Positions 1 to 6,281 of a stretch of DNA of 6,978 bases are shown here, in pieces; position 1 is the stretch's first letter, and each line of letters starts with the position of its first letter. The stretch is taken from assembly GCA_035525045.1 (NCBI GenBank), contig DATLEX010000278.1:1-6978 (forward strand), in the 5' to 3' direction. A program made the position numbers and the translations under genes. The DNA comes from DATLEX01 sp035525045. Lineage in GTDB: Bacteria > Acidobacteriota > Thermoanaerobaculia > Gp7-AA8. Below the pieces are notes generated by a model, which worked only from the letters and a program-made list of their open reading frames with translations, ran no database searches and had not been told where the DNA came from.

Positions 1-1166
1 AGCGCCCGCGTCGCCGCCGGCTTGTCCGACTTCGCGGCATCGAGCAGCGCGGTCTCGAACTTGTCGGGGACGGACCGCGACCAGTAGCTGTCCCACTCCC
101 CCGCCAGCGCCGGATTCCGCGAGCGCCATGCCTCCATCCCCTTCTCCCACTTCTTCCGCTGACGGGCGAGCTTCCTGGTCTTGCGCGCGAACTCGGACCG
201 CACCTCGTCCGAGACGTAGAACGGCGGGTCAGCCGGCCAGCCGAGGGCCTCCTTCGTGGCCTTCACCTCCTCGGCGCCGAGGGGCTCACCGTGCGCACGG
301 GCGGTGCCGTGAAACCTCGGACTCCCCCATCCGATGATCGTCGTGGCGATGATCAGCGACGGCTGGCCGGCCGCCCTCTGCGCTTTGCGGATGGCCTTGC
401 GCACCGCGGTGCGATCGTGTCCGTCGATTCTCTGCACGTGCCAGCCCATCCCCTCGAAGCGCTTCTTCACTTCGTCGGAGAAGGCCAGGCGCGTCTCCCC
501 TTCGATGGTGATGTTGTTGTCATCGTAGAGGTAGATCAAGTTCGACAGGCCAAGGTGTCCGGCGAACGAGGCCGCCTCGGAGCTGATGCCCTCCATCAGG
601 TCGCCGTCCGAGCAGATCGCGTAGACGAAATGATCGACCGGCTGGAAGGCGGGGTCGCCGTTGAAGCGGGCGGCCATCATCCTGCCCGCCAGGGCCATGC
701 CCACGCCGTGCGCGAACCCCTGGCCGAGCGGTCCGGTGGTGACCTCGATGCCGCTGGCATGGCCGTACTCGGGATGTCCGGCCGTGCGCGATCCCCACTG
801 GCGAAAGTTCTCCAGCTCCTCCATGGTCATGTCGGGATAGCCGGTCAGGTGGAGCAGGGAGTAGAGCAGCATGGAAGCGTGCCCGGCCGAGAGGATGAAG
901 CGGTCGCGGTTCTTCCACTGGGGGTGGAGAGGATCGTGCCGGAGGAACTCAGTCCAGAGGACGTAGGCCATGTCCGCCATCCCCATGGGTGTTCCGGGAT
1001 GGCCGGAATGCGCCTTCTCCACCGCGTCGACGGCGAGAAATCGGATTGTATTGACGCATTGCTCTTCGAGCTTGTCCTTCAATCCGATCGCCGGCTCGTT
1101 GCTCTCCTCGGCGACGGCGATCGAGGTCGCGCCTTCGTGCGCCGTCTGGCGCGGGGAATCGGTCAT
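1..1166 (-). CDS. tkt: Transketolase, N-terminal 388 residues (partial, runs off the left edge)
   Basis: Thiamine-diphosphate enzyme of the pentose phosphate pathway that moves two-carbon ketol units between sugar phosphates in the cytoplasm. The minus-strand frame is open from the ATG at 1166 to the window edge. It shows the family landmarks in order: SGHPGTPMGMAD (residues 54-65, active-site His56), LSAGHASML (92-100), TTGPLGQG (143-150), the ThDP/metal motif CSDGDLMEG followed by YDDNNITIEG (185-223), and GTARAHGEPLG (287-297, His292). Family members are about 650-690 residues, so roughly 58% is present, covering the whole PP domain. The first Gly of the usual GDG motif is Ser here, a variant I believe occurs in other bacterial transketolases. 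The start is fixed by GGAGGAAAGA directly upstream. The gene is divergent from the DUF2378-like gene and has a perfect TATAAT about 37 nt upstream of the ATG. Identity is near certain; transaldolase or DXP synthase lack this motif set. Confidence 0.97.
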   Translation of the reverse strand, partial: MTDSPRQTAHEGATSIAVAEESNEPAIGLKDKLEEQCVNTIRFLAVDAVEKAHSGHPGTPMGMADMAYVLWTEFLRHDPLHPQWKNRDRFILSAGHASMLLYSLLHLTGYPDMTMEELENFRQWGSRTAGHPEYGHASGIEVTTGPLGQGFAHGVGMALAGRMMAARFNGDPAFQPVDHFVYAICSDGDLMEGISSEAASFAGHLGLSNLIYLYDDNNITIEGETRLAFSDEVKKRFEGMGWHVQRIDGHDRTAVRKAIRKAQRAAGQPSLIIATTIIGWGSPRFHGTARAHGEPLGAEEVKATKEALGWPADPPFYVSDEVRSEFARKTRKLARQRKKWEKGMEAWRSRNPALAGEWDSYWSRSVPDKFETALLDAAKSDKPAATRA

Positions 1167-1202
1167 TCTTTCCTCCGAATGGTGAGGCCTGGCAGGGCGT
1201 GG

Positions 1203-1208
1203 ATTATA
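1203..1208 (-). promoter_or_regulatory. -10 element of the transketolase promoter (TATAAT)
   Basis: The minus strand reads GAGTATAATCC, a perfect sigma-70 -10 hexamer. It would place the start of transcription near 1196, giving a 5' leader of about 30 nt that contains the GGAGGAAAGA ribosome binding site. No convincing TTGACA-like -35 lies 16-18 bp upstream, so the -35 contact may be weak or made by an activator. Confidence 0.6.
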
Positions 1209-1210
1209 CT
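1205..1210 (+). promoter_or_regulatory. Overlapping opposite-strand -10 candidate (TATACT) for the DUF2378-like/cNMP unit
   Basis: On the plus strand the same AT-rich island reads TATACT, one mismatch from consensus, offset by two bases from the minus-strand TATAAT. It would start transcription near 1217 and give a 33-nt leader to the ATG at 1250. No good -35 is visible. It may be a true promoter or simply the mirror of the tkt -10. Confidence 0.4.
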
Positions 1211-1249
1211 CGGCGCAATCGTTCGAGCCGGTGCGCGTGCGGAGCGCGA

Positions 1250-1819
1250 ATGACACCTGACGAGACCGTCACCGTCAAAGGTTCACCAGTGCGCAGCCTC
1301 CAGAAATTCGTGCAGAGCGACCTGACCCCCGCACAACTGGAGAAGCTCTACGGCAGCCTCCCCCCGGAGGACGCGTCGCGGTTCAAGGCCACCATTCTCC
1401 CCACCGAGACCGTCCCCGTTCACCTGCTCAACCGCGTGACCGAGGAGGCGGCCCGGGCGAAGGGAGAGCCGCTCGAGGCCTTCGCGCGGCGGGCGGGGCG
1501 GGAGGCGGCCGGCGAGGCGGTCCAGGGCATCTACCGCTTCTTCGCCCTGGTGCTGACGCCGGCGGCGCTGCTGTCGAAGGCTTCGCAGATGTGGAGCTCG
1601 ATCTACAACCGGGGCGCGCTGCGCGTGGAGGACCAGACCTCGAACAGCGCGCGCATCAGCCTGGTGGACTTCCCCTCCGAGGTGGCGGGCTGCACGCGCG
1701 TCACCGGCTGGATCGAGAAGATGGCGGAACTGACCGGCGTGCGGGACGTGGAGATCGAGAAAACCAGGTGCTTCGCTCGCGGCGATGCGAACTGCGAGTG
1801 GAAGCTCCGCTGGAGATGA
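1250..1819 (+). CDS. TIGR02265/DUF2378-like protein (V4R/heme-NO-binding-like fold), function unknown
   Basis: A 189-residue soluble protein with no signal peptide or membrane helix. The length, the early 'LxxxYGSLP' segment (31-38), the central helical 'GIYRFFALVLTPAALLSKASQMWSSIYNRG' region (93-122), and the tail with Gly147-Cys148 and 'CFARGDANCEWKLRW' (174-188) resemble the Myxococcus paralogous family TIGR02265/DUF2378. The closing Cys-x(4)-GD-x(2)-Cys-x-W pattern also recalls V4R and HNOB domains, which bind small ligands or heme. I see this likeness by pattern only. The ATG at 1250 has GGAG at 1241-1244 with a 5-nt spacer. The frame is open upstream to 1199, but that stretch overlaps the promoter and has no ribosome site. 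The stop lies 7 bp before the cNMP-domain gene, so the two are probably co-transcribed and may form a small sensor pair. No enzymatic residues are recognised. Confidence 0.85.
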   Translation: MTPDETVTVKGSPVRSLQKFVQSDLTPAQLEKLYGSLPPEDASRFKATILPTETVPVHLLNRVTEEAARAKGEPLEAFARRAGREAAGEAVQGIYRFFALVLTPAALLSKASQMWSSIYNRGALRVEDQTSNSARISLVDFPSEVAGCTRVTGWIEKMAELTGVRDVEIEKTRCFARGDANCEWKLRWR

Positions 1820-1826
1820 ACGACCG

Positions 1827-2264
1827 ATGAACAAGCTGTTTCCAATGCATTCCGATCATCCGCTGTTCCGCTACTTCACCGACGAGGAGCGGGCGCGCAT
1901 CGAGCGCATCGGCGAGGTGAAGACTGTGGCCGAGGGGCGGTACCTGATCCGGGCCAGCGACTACGACTCGCAGCTCTTCGCGGTCGAGGACGGACACCTC
2001 GACATCATCGCCACGCGCGACGGGAAGGAGACCGTGGTGGCCACGGTAGGGCCCGGCGACGTGCTCGGCGAGGTGGCCTTCATCGACGACTCGCCGCGGT
2101 CGGTGTCGGTGCGAGCGGGCGAAGAGAGCGTGACGGTGCGGGCCTGGGACAAGAAGACGCTGTCGGAGGCGCTGGCCTTCGATCCGCAGTTGCTGGCCAA
2201 GTTCGCCGTGGCCATGAGCGAGCTGCTGGTCGAGCGGCTGCGCGACACGGCGCGGCGGGTGTAG
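1827..2264 (+). CDS. Stand-alone cyclic-nucleotide-binding (CRP-type) domain protein
   Basis: A 145-residue protein that is essentially one cNMP-binding beta-roll. The phosphate-binding cassette is at residues 78-97: GDVLGEVAFIDDSPRSVSVR, with the Gly81-Glu82, Ala84 and Pro90-Arg91 that normally hold the cyclic phosphate and ribose. Upstream, 'VAEGRYLIRASDYDSQLFAVEDGHLDI' (34-60) is the usual first half of the roll. After the roll there is only a helix (121-140) and no helix-turn-helix, so it is not a CRP/FNR transcription factor by itself. It could be a regulatory subunit that responds to cAMP, cGMP or a cyclic dinucleotide and acts through a partner. The natural candidate is the DUF2378-like protein encoded 7 bp upstream. 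GGAGA at 1812-1816 overlaps the end of the upstream gene and lies about 10 nt from the ATG at 1827, which suggests translational coupling. An in-frame ATG at 1845 is a less likely start. Confidence 0.9.
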   Translation: MNKLFPMHSDHPLFRYFTDEERARIERIGEVKTVAEGRYLIRASDYDSQLFAVEDGHLDIIATRDGKETVVATVGPGDVLGEVAFIDDSPRSVSVRAGEESVTVRAWDKKTLSEALAFDPQLLAKFAVAMSELLVERLRDTARRV

Positions 2265-2320
2265 CTGACTCACCGATTCTTCTTGCCTTCCGCCTCTCGT
2301 TCGTCTAGATAACCCCTCAT
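2265..2320 (+). promoter_or_regulatory. Candidate promoter of the secreted propeller gene (TTGCCT-N17-TAGATA)
   Basis: This 56-bp gap holds TTGCCT at 2283-2288 and TAGATA at 2306-2311, exactly 17 bp apart. Predicted initiation falls near 2318, three bases before the ATG at 2321. No purine-rich ribosome site precedes that ATG, so the mRNA may be leaderless. The hexamers are only moderate matches. No terminator hairpin for the preceding gene is visible, so read-through is possible. Confidence 0.3.
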
Positions 2321-4507
2321 ATGCTTCGGCACTCCCTCCTGGCGACTCCACTCGTCCTCTGCCTGCTGGCGTCAGCGGTCTCGGTCGCGGCCGAACGGCC
2401 GCTCTCCGAGCCTCCTGCCGGCCCCGCCTTCAGGCAGCAGGAGCCGGCCGCGATCACGTTTCAGGGCGAGGAGGGATTCGTCGTCTGGACGGACTGGCGT
2501 GCCGGTGCCACACCGGCTGCGTACGGAAGCCGGATCAACACCACGGGGACGCTCCTCGACCCGCGCGGCATCCGGCTGAACACAGACCGCCGCGCCGCGA
2601 GGGCACAGGGAGTGGTCGGGGCAGGCGGCACGTGGGTCGTCGTCTGGGTCGAGAACCATGTCGTTCACGGCCGGCGCATCGGCAGCGACGGTGCGCTGCT
2701 CGGTCCGGCCGTCGCTCTTCTTCCCCTCGCCGTCCAATCGGAGCCGCACGTCATCGACGTCGCCTCCGCGGGGCCGACGATTGTCGTCGCTCCCCGAGCG
2801 GTCGATCCGGGACTGCCCGTCACCGAGCCGCAGATGGCCATCGCCGACTTCGGTCTCACCGCAGTGCGCACGCTCTCCTCTCCCGGCCTCTCGCCGCGCG
2901 CAGTGATCAGCGACGGCTCCGATTACTTCATCTTCGGCGCCACCCCGGTTCCCGGTCACCCGACGCGCATTGCGAAGATGTCGGCAGACGGGCAGATCGG
3001 ACCGCTGGCCCCGGCCGGTTTCATCGGCGCGCTAACCGACGTGACCTGGACCGGGCACGATTTCATGGTCAGTGCCGACGGCTTTCTGTATCGCGTCCCG
3101 CACGATCTCTCGTCGGTCGGACCTCCGATCAGCGCCTATGCGACGGGCCACCTGCAGGCGTTGGCCGGTTCAGCCAGCCATGCCGTCGCGGTCTGGAGTG
3201 ACGATGACCGCATCTACGCCGCCGTCGTCGGCGCCCAGATCGCGGACGCCCCTGTCATCCTCGGCAGGTCGGCCGCGGCATCGCCGTTCGTGCCGGTTCG
3301 GGTCGGCGTGATGCAGCACGGTTACATGGTCGCCGCCGCCGGGCTCCGCACCGCGACCGTTCCATTCGATCTCATCCTTCCCGCTCCCGAGCCGCTCAGC
3401 GACGCCGGCGAGCAGACACGGTCGCTCGCCGCCCAGTCGCGTTTTGCCGCCGTTCGCGACGGAAGCTCCGACCTCTACGCTTTCGTCGAGGCGGACGGCG
3501 TTTCGTCGCGCGTGATGATCGGATCGCCGCGCTGGGCCGCGCGTCCGATCCACGAAAGCGTCGAGCCGCAGTACTCACCGGCGATCGCCAGCGATGGAAC
3601 GAATGCGCTGGTGACGTGGCTCGAAGAACAACCAGGCTCGCCCGCACCGCACGTCATGGCCCTCCTGGTCGATGCCGAGGGCCGCTCCCTCGTCTGGGGA
3701 GCGGCCCCGCTCGGGTTTGCGACACCTTCGACGGCCGACGACATCTGGAGCGGGCGCGATGTCGGCGGATGGCCGGCCTCGGTGGTCTGGACGGGTTCGA
3801 TGTTCCTGGTGGCATGGGATGGAAAGATCGTTCGCGTTCTGCCGTCCGGGACGCCGCTCGACTCGCCGCCGCGCGATCTCTTCCCTCCGACCATCGCCCG
3901 CCGCGATGCCATGTCCATGGCGCGTTTCGGCGATCGCGTCCTCCTGGTCTGGATGGAAGGCAATTGGGACCGGCAGTGCCTGGTGGCGTGCCTGCCCTCG
4001 AGCATTCGCGCAGCGTCGCTGACCTCGAATGGGGATCTGGTGAATGCGACGCCGATCGAGGTCGCTTCCGATCGTGACGCCGCCCTGCCGCAGATCGCGG
4101 TCAACGGCGACACGGCGCTGGTGGTGTGGGAGGAAGGGGGGATCCGCGGCAGACGCATCGGTCTCGACGGGTCACTCTCGCCAGCGGTGACGCTGGCCGC
4201 AGTGCCTGCGATGCGGCCGGCGATCGCGCGACACCTCGACGGCTTCGTGGTGTCGTGGCAGACGAACGTCCCGGGGATCGATGCCGTGCAGGCGGTGACG
4301 GTATCGCCGGACCTGGCGGCCGGGGCGCCGCGGACGCTCGTCACCGATTCGGTGCCGACACAGGGGCCGCACGCCTGGACCACGGCGGGCGGCAGCGCCG
4401 AAGTGGCGTACCTCCGCGTCGGTTCGCAGACGGATTGGGTGCCGCGCGTCTACATTTCGACGTGGCCGCCGCCCGGCCGCGCGCGCGTTCGCGCCGTCGG
4501 CCGCTGA
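2321..4507 (+). CDS. Secreted multi-blade (beta-propeller-like) protein, function unknown
   Basis: A 728-residue exported protein. Residues 1-24 form a Sec signal peptide: basic Arg-His, hydrophobic LLATPLVLCLLASAVSV, then VAA|E as a probable signal peptidase I site. There is no lipobox. The mature part is built of repeated beta-blade motifs of the type 'G-x-x-(F/L)-V-V-x-W ... R-(I/V)-x-x-x-G-x-L'. Examples are GFVVWTDW (52-59) with RINTTGTLL (71-79), TWVVVWVE (104-111) with RRIGSDGALL (118-127), HAVAVWSD (287-294), ALVTWLEE (429-436), MFLVAWDG (494-501), VLLVWMEG (540-547), ALVVWEEG (599-606) with RRIGLDGSL (611-619), and GFVVSWQT (641-648). About ten blades can be counted, which suggests one or two propellers. 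Cys553 and Cys557 may form the only disulfide of the mature protein. There is no C-terminal sorting helix; the tail is basic (RARVRAVGR). Surface or extracellular binding is a guess. I recognise no catalytic motif. It converges on the M48 gene with 24 bp between stops. Confidence 0.9.
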   Translation: MLRHSLLATPLVLCLLASAVSVAAERPLSEPPAGPAFRQQEPAAITFQGEEGFVVWTDWRAGATPAAYGSRINTTGTLLDPRGIRLNTDRRAARAQGVVGAGGTWVVVWVENHVVHGRRIGSDGALLGPAVALLPLAVQSEPHVIDVASAGPTIVVAPRAVDPGLPVTEPQMAIADFGLTAVRTLSSPGLSPRAVISDGSDYFIFGATPVPGHPTRIAKMSADGQIGPLAPAGFIGALTDVTWTGHDFMVSADGFLYRVPHDLSSVGPPISAYATGHLQALAGSASHAVAVWSDDDRIYAAVVGAQIADAPVILGRSAAASPFVPVRVGVMQHGYMVAAAGLRTATVPFDLILPAPEPLSDAGEQTRSLAAQSRFAAVRDGSSDLYAFVEADGVSSRVMIGSPRWAARPIHESVEPQYSPAIASDGTNALVTWLEEQPGSPAPHVMALLVDAEGRSLVWGAAPLGFATPSTADDIWSGRDVGGWPASVVWTGSMFLVAWDGKIVRVLPSGTPLDSPPRDLFPPTIARRDAMSMARFGDRVLLVWMEGNWDRQCLVACLPSSIRAASLTSNGDLVNATPIEVASDRDAALPQIAVNGDTALVVWEEGGIRGRRIGLDGSLSPAVTLAAVPAMRPAIARHLDGFVVSWQTNVPGIDAVQAVTVSPDLAAGAPRTLVTDSVPTQGPHAWTTAGGSAEVAYLRVGSQTDWVPRVYISTWPPPGRARVRAVGR

Positions 4508-4531
4508 GCGTCGCTCGGGAGGGGCAGCGTC

Positions 4532-5785
4532 TCACTCGCCCGGCTGCTTCGCGATCCGCTCCAGCGGCTTCGCCTCCCACGGTCTGTAGTGGAGCACGAA
4601 ATCGATGCGCTTGTTGATCGAAGGGTGGCTGTGGCGCCAGAACTCGATGAACGGATGCGGATCGGGGTTGATCTTCGTGTCCTCGGCCAGCTTGATGAAC
4701 GCCGTCGCCATCGGCTCGTTCATCCGCGTCAGCTCCAGGCCGAACCGGTCCGCCTCGTACTCGTGGTAGCGCGAGATCCCGGCCACCACCGGCGAGAGGA
4801 GGAAGGTGATCGAGACGACGATGATGAACAGCCAGGGGAAGGAGGCCGGGTCTCCCTTCCCCATCACACTCCAGCGCGAGGCCCACCGCGCGACTCCCCG
4901 CTCGTAGACCCTCTGGGCCAGGAAGAGAATGACCAGGGCGATGCCGATCGCCGCCGCCAGTCCCTTCCAGAGATGGTTGAGCACGTAGTGCCCCATCTCG
5001 TGGCCCATCACAGCCAGCACCTCGTCGTGGCTCATCTTCTCCAGGAGCGTGTCCCACATGACGATGCGCTTGGTGGGGCCGATGCCGGTGACGTAGGCGT
5101 TCATCGTCTTCGTCTGCCGCGACTTGTCGACCTCGTAGACGCGGCTCTCCTCGATGCCGGCGCGGGAGGCGAGCTCCAGGAGGTCGCGGCGCAGCTCCTC
5201 GTTCCGCAGCGGCCGGAAGTCGTTGAACACGGGATCGAGGAAGACCGGGGCGATCACGATCAGCAGAATCATGATCGGGATCAGCCCGATCCAGATGGCC
5301 AGCCACCAGCGCTTCACGCGCTGGACGGCCAGGAGCGCCAGCGCTCCGAGGATGGATCCGATGATCAGGGTGATGAGGAGGCCCTTCCCCTCGTCGATCA
5401 GCCAGGCGCCGAGGGTCTGGTTGGAAAGGTTGAACTGATGCGGGACCACGAACCCCGAGTAGTAGGCAAGCGGCAGCTCGAACACGGTGGTGACGAGCAT
5501 CAGTAGCGCCACATAGATCATGGAGAGGACGAAGGGCCGGCCCGTGACGCGCGCGGCGGCGTCGCGAAGGCGCGCGGAAATGCGCGTCACTAGGACCAGC
5601 ACCAGCACGCCGATGCCGTAGGCGAAGCCGGCGAAGTAGAGGATGTCCCGGATGCAGCTGTGCCGGATCATCTCCTCGGTCACCTGCACCTCGAAGCGCC
5701 CTCCCGGCGCGGCTTCCTGCGCCACGAGCGGGGCCGCCACGCCGGCCAGCAGCACGAAGACGACGAACCGGCCGGGAACGTGCAT
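4532..5785 (-). CDS. Integral-membrane M48 metallopeptidase, Ste24/CAAX-prenyl-protease-like
   Basis: A 417-residue zinc endopeptidase of the inner membrane, probably involved in membrane-protein turnover. It has the M48 signature HEMGH (262-266, Zn ligands His262 and His266, catalytic Glu263) and the distal SRYHEYEAD motif (338-346), where Glu342 is the third Zn ligand. It also has the Ste24-type 'KTMNAYVTGIGPTKRIVMWDTLL' segment (226-248). Hydrophobic spans lie at about 45-67, 86-108, 132-154, 158-182, 273-291 and 315-336, with an N-terminal signal-like segment (1-23, ending LVAQ|E). Length and layout match bacterial Ste24 homologues (about 410-420). The frame stays open upstream to 6217, but that part is antisense to the ferritin-like gene, so I place the start at the ATG at 5785, where the signal-like segment begins. 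No Shine-Dalgarno precedes it; a TATTCT lies 6 nt upstream, so the mRNA could be leaderless. CAAX prenylation itself is not expected in bacteria. Confidence 0.95.
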   Translation of the reverse strand: MHVPGRFVVFVLLAGVAAPLVAQEAAPGGRFEVQVTEEMIRHSCIRDILYFAGFAYGIGVLVLVLVTRISARLRDAAARVTGRPFVLSMIYVALLMLVTTVFELPLAYYSGFVVPHQFNLSNQTLGAWLIDEGKGLLITLIIGSILGALALLAVQRVKRWWLAIWIGLIPIMILLIVIAPVFLDPVFNDFRPLRNEELRRDLLELASRAGIEESRVYEVDKSRQTKTMNAYVTGIGPTKRIVMWDTLLEKMSHDEVLAVMGHEMGHYVLNHLWKGLAAAIGIALVILFLAQRVYERGVARWASRWSVMGKGDPASFPWLFIIVVSITFLLSPVVAGISRYHEYEADRFGLELTRMNEPMATAFIKLAEDTKINPDPHPFIEFWRHSHPSINKRIDFVLHYRPWEAKPLERIAKQPGE

Positions 5786-5824
5786 TGAGCGAGAATAGCG
5801 CAATCGAATCGAAGGAGCAGCCTG
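5786..5824. promoter_or_regulatory. 39-bp divergent gap between the M48 protease and ferritin-like genes
   Basis: On the plus side AAGGAG (5812-5817) sits 7 nt before the ferritin ATG, an excellent ribosome site. On the minus side there is no ribosome site before the protease ATG. A TANNNT-type hexamer TATTCT (complement of 5792-5797) ends six bases from the start codon, which is the spacing expected for a leaderless transcript. The gap is too short for two separate promoters, so the ferritin promoter probably lies inside the first codons of the protease gene. Confidence 0.4.
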
Positions 5825-6277
5825 ATGGATCTCGACAGGAAAAAGGTGGTCTCGATTCTCAACAAGATCGTGGAGATGGAGCTGGCGGGCGTGGTCCGCT
5901 ACACGCACTACTCCTTCATGGTCTACGGCTACAACCGCATCCCCATCGTCTCCTGGCTGCGCGAGCAGGCCGCCGAGTCGATGACCCACGCGCAGCAGGC
6001 CGGCGAGATCGTCACCGCGCTCGGCGAGCACCCCTCCCTCGGCATCGGCCGCCTGCTCGAGACGCACAAGCACGACGTCGGCGACATCCTCCGGGAGGCG
6101 CTGGAGAACGAGCGCGCCGGGCTGCAGCTCTACGAGGAGCTGCTGGCCGAGGTGGAGGGGAAGTCGGTCTGGCTCGAGGAATATGCGCGCAACATGGTCA
6201 TGCAGGAGGAACTGCACGCCTTCGAGGTCGACAAGATGCTGCGCAAGCCGGGCGACGTGAAGAGCTTCGCCGGCTGA
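5825..6277 (+). CDS. Bacterioferritin-like four-helix ferritin-family protein
   Basis: A 150-residue soluble protein of ferritin/bacterioferritin size with four predicted helices, probably used in iron storage or detoxification in the cytoplasm. Compared from memory with E. coli Bfr, helix A has Glu19 in EMELAGVVRY (Bfr Glu18), helix C has Glu94/Glu96 in ALENERAGLQLY (Bfr Glu94), and helix D has Glu128-x-x-His131 in QEELH (Bfr Glu127/His130). Helix B reads AAESMTHAQQAGE: His55 aligns with His54 and Met53 with the heme-ligand Met52. The bridging Glu51 position is Ser52, with a Glu one place earlier, giving ExxxH in place of ExxH. I believe related proteins share 'ES(L/M)xHA', so this may mark a subfamily and not a defect. 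The start is fixed by AAGGAG 7 nt upstream. The stop is 4 bp from the stop of the convergent selenoperoxiredoxin, leaving no room for a terminator between them. Confidence 0.92.
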   Translation: MDLDRKKVVSILNKIVEMELAGVVRYTHYSFMVYGYNRIPIVSWLREQAAESMTHAQQAGEIVTALGEHPSLGIGRLLETHKHDVGDILREALENERAGLQLYEELLAEVEGKSVWLEEYARNMVMQEELHAFEVDKMLRKPGDVKSFAG

Positions 6278-6281
6278 TCGC

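Noticed and set aside
291..1253. 320-codon plus-strand open frame opposite transketolase
   Set aside because: It is the antisense shadow of a gene with all transketolase motifs; the translated product is His/Val/Gly/Arg-rich with no domain.
1701..2351. 216-codon minus-strand open frame across the cNMP gene
   Set aside because: It is an antisense frame of GC-rich coding sequence, has no ribosome site, and is low-complexity in Arg, His and Gly.
3475..4383. 302-codon minus-strand open frame within the propeller gene
   Set aside because: It is a shadow of the plus-strand gene, whose blade motifs and signal peptide are clear.
4508..4531. Bidirectional terminator between the propeller and M48 genes
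   Set aside because: Only 24 bp are present, with no usable inverted repeat or T-run.
4589..5506. 305-codon plus-strand open frame opposite the M48 protease
   Set aside because: It is a mirror of the protease; the composition is Asp/His/Arg/Gln-rich without any motif.
5786..6217. N-terminal 144-codon extension of the M48 frame
   Set aside because: It lies antisense to the ferritin-like gene, and the signal-like segment begins at the ATG at 5785.
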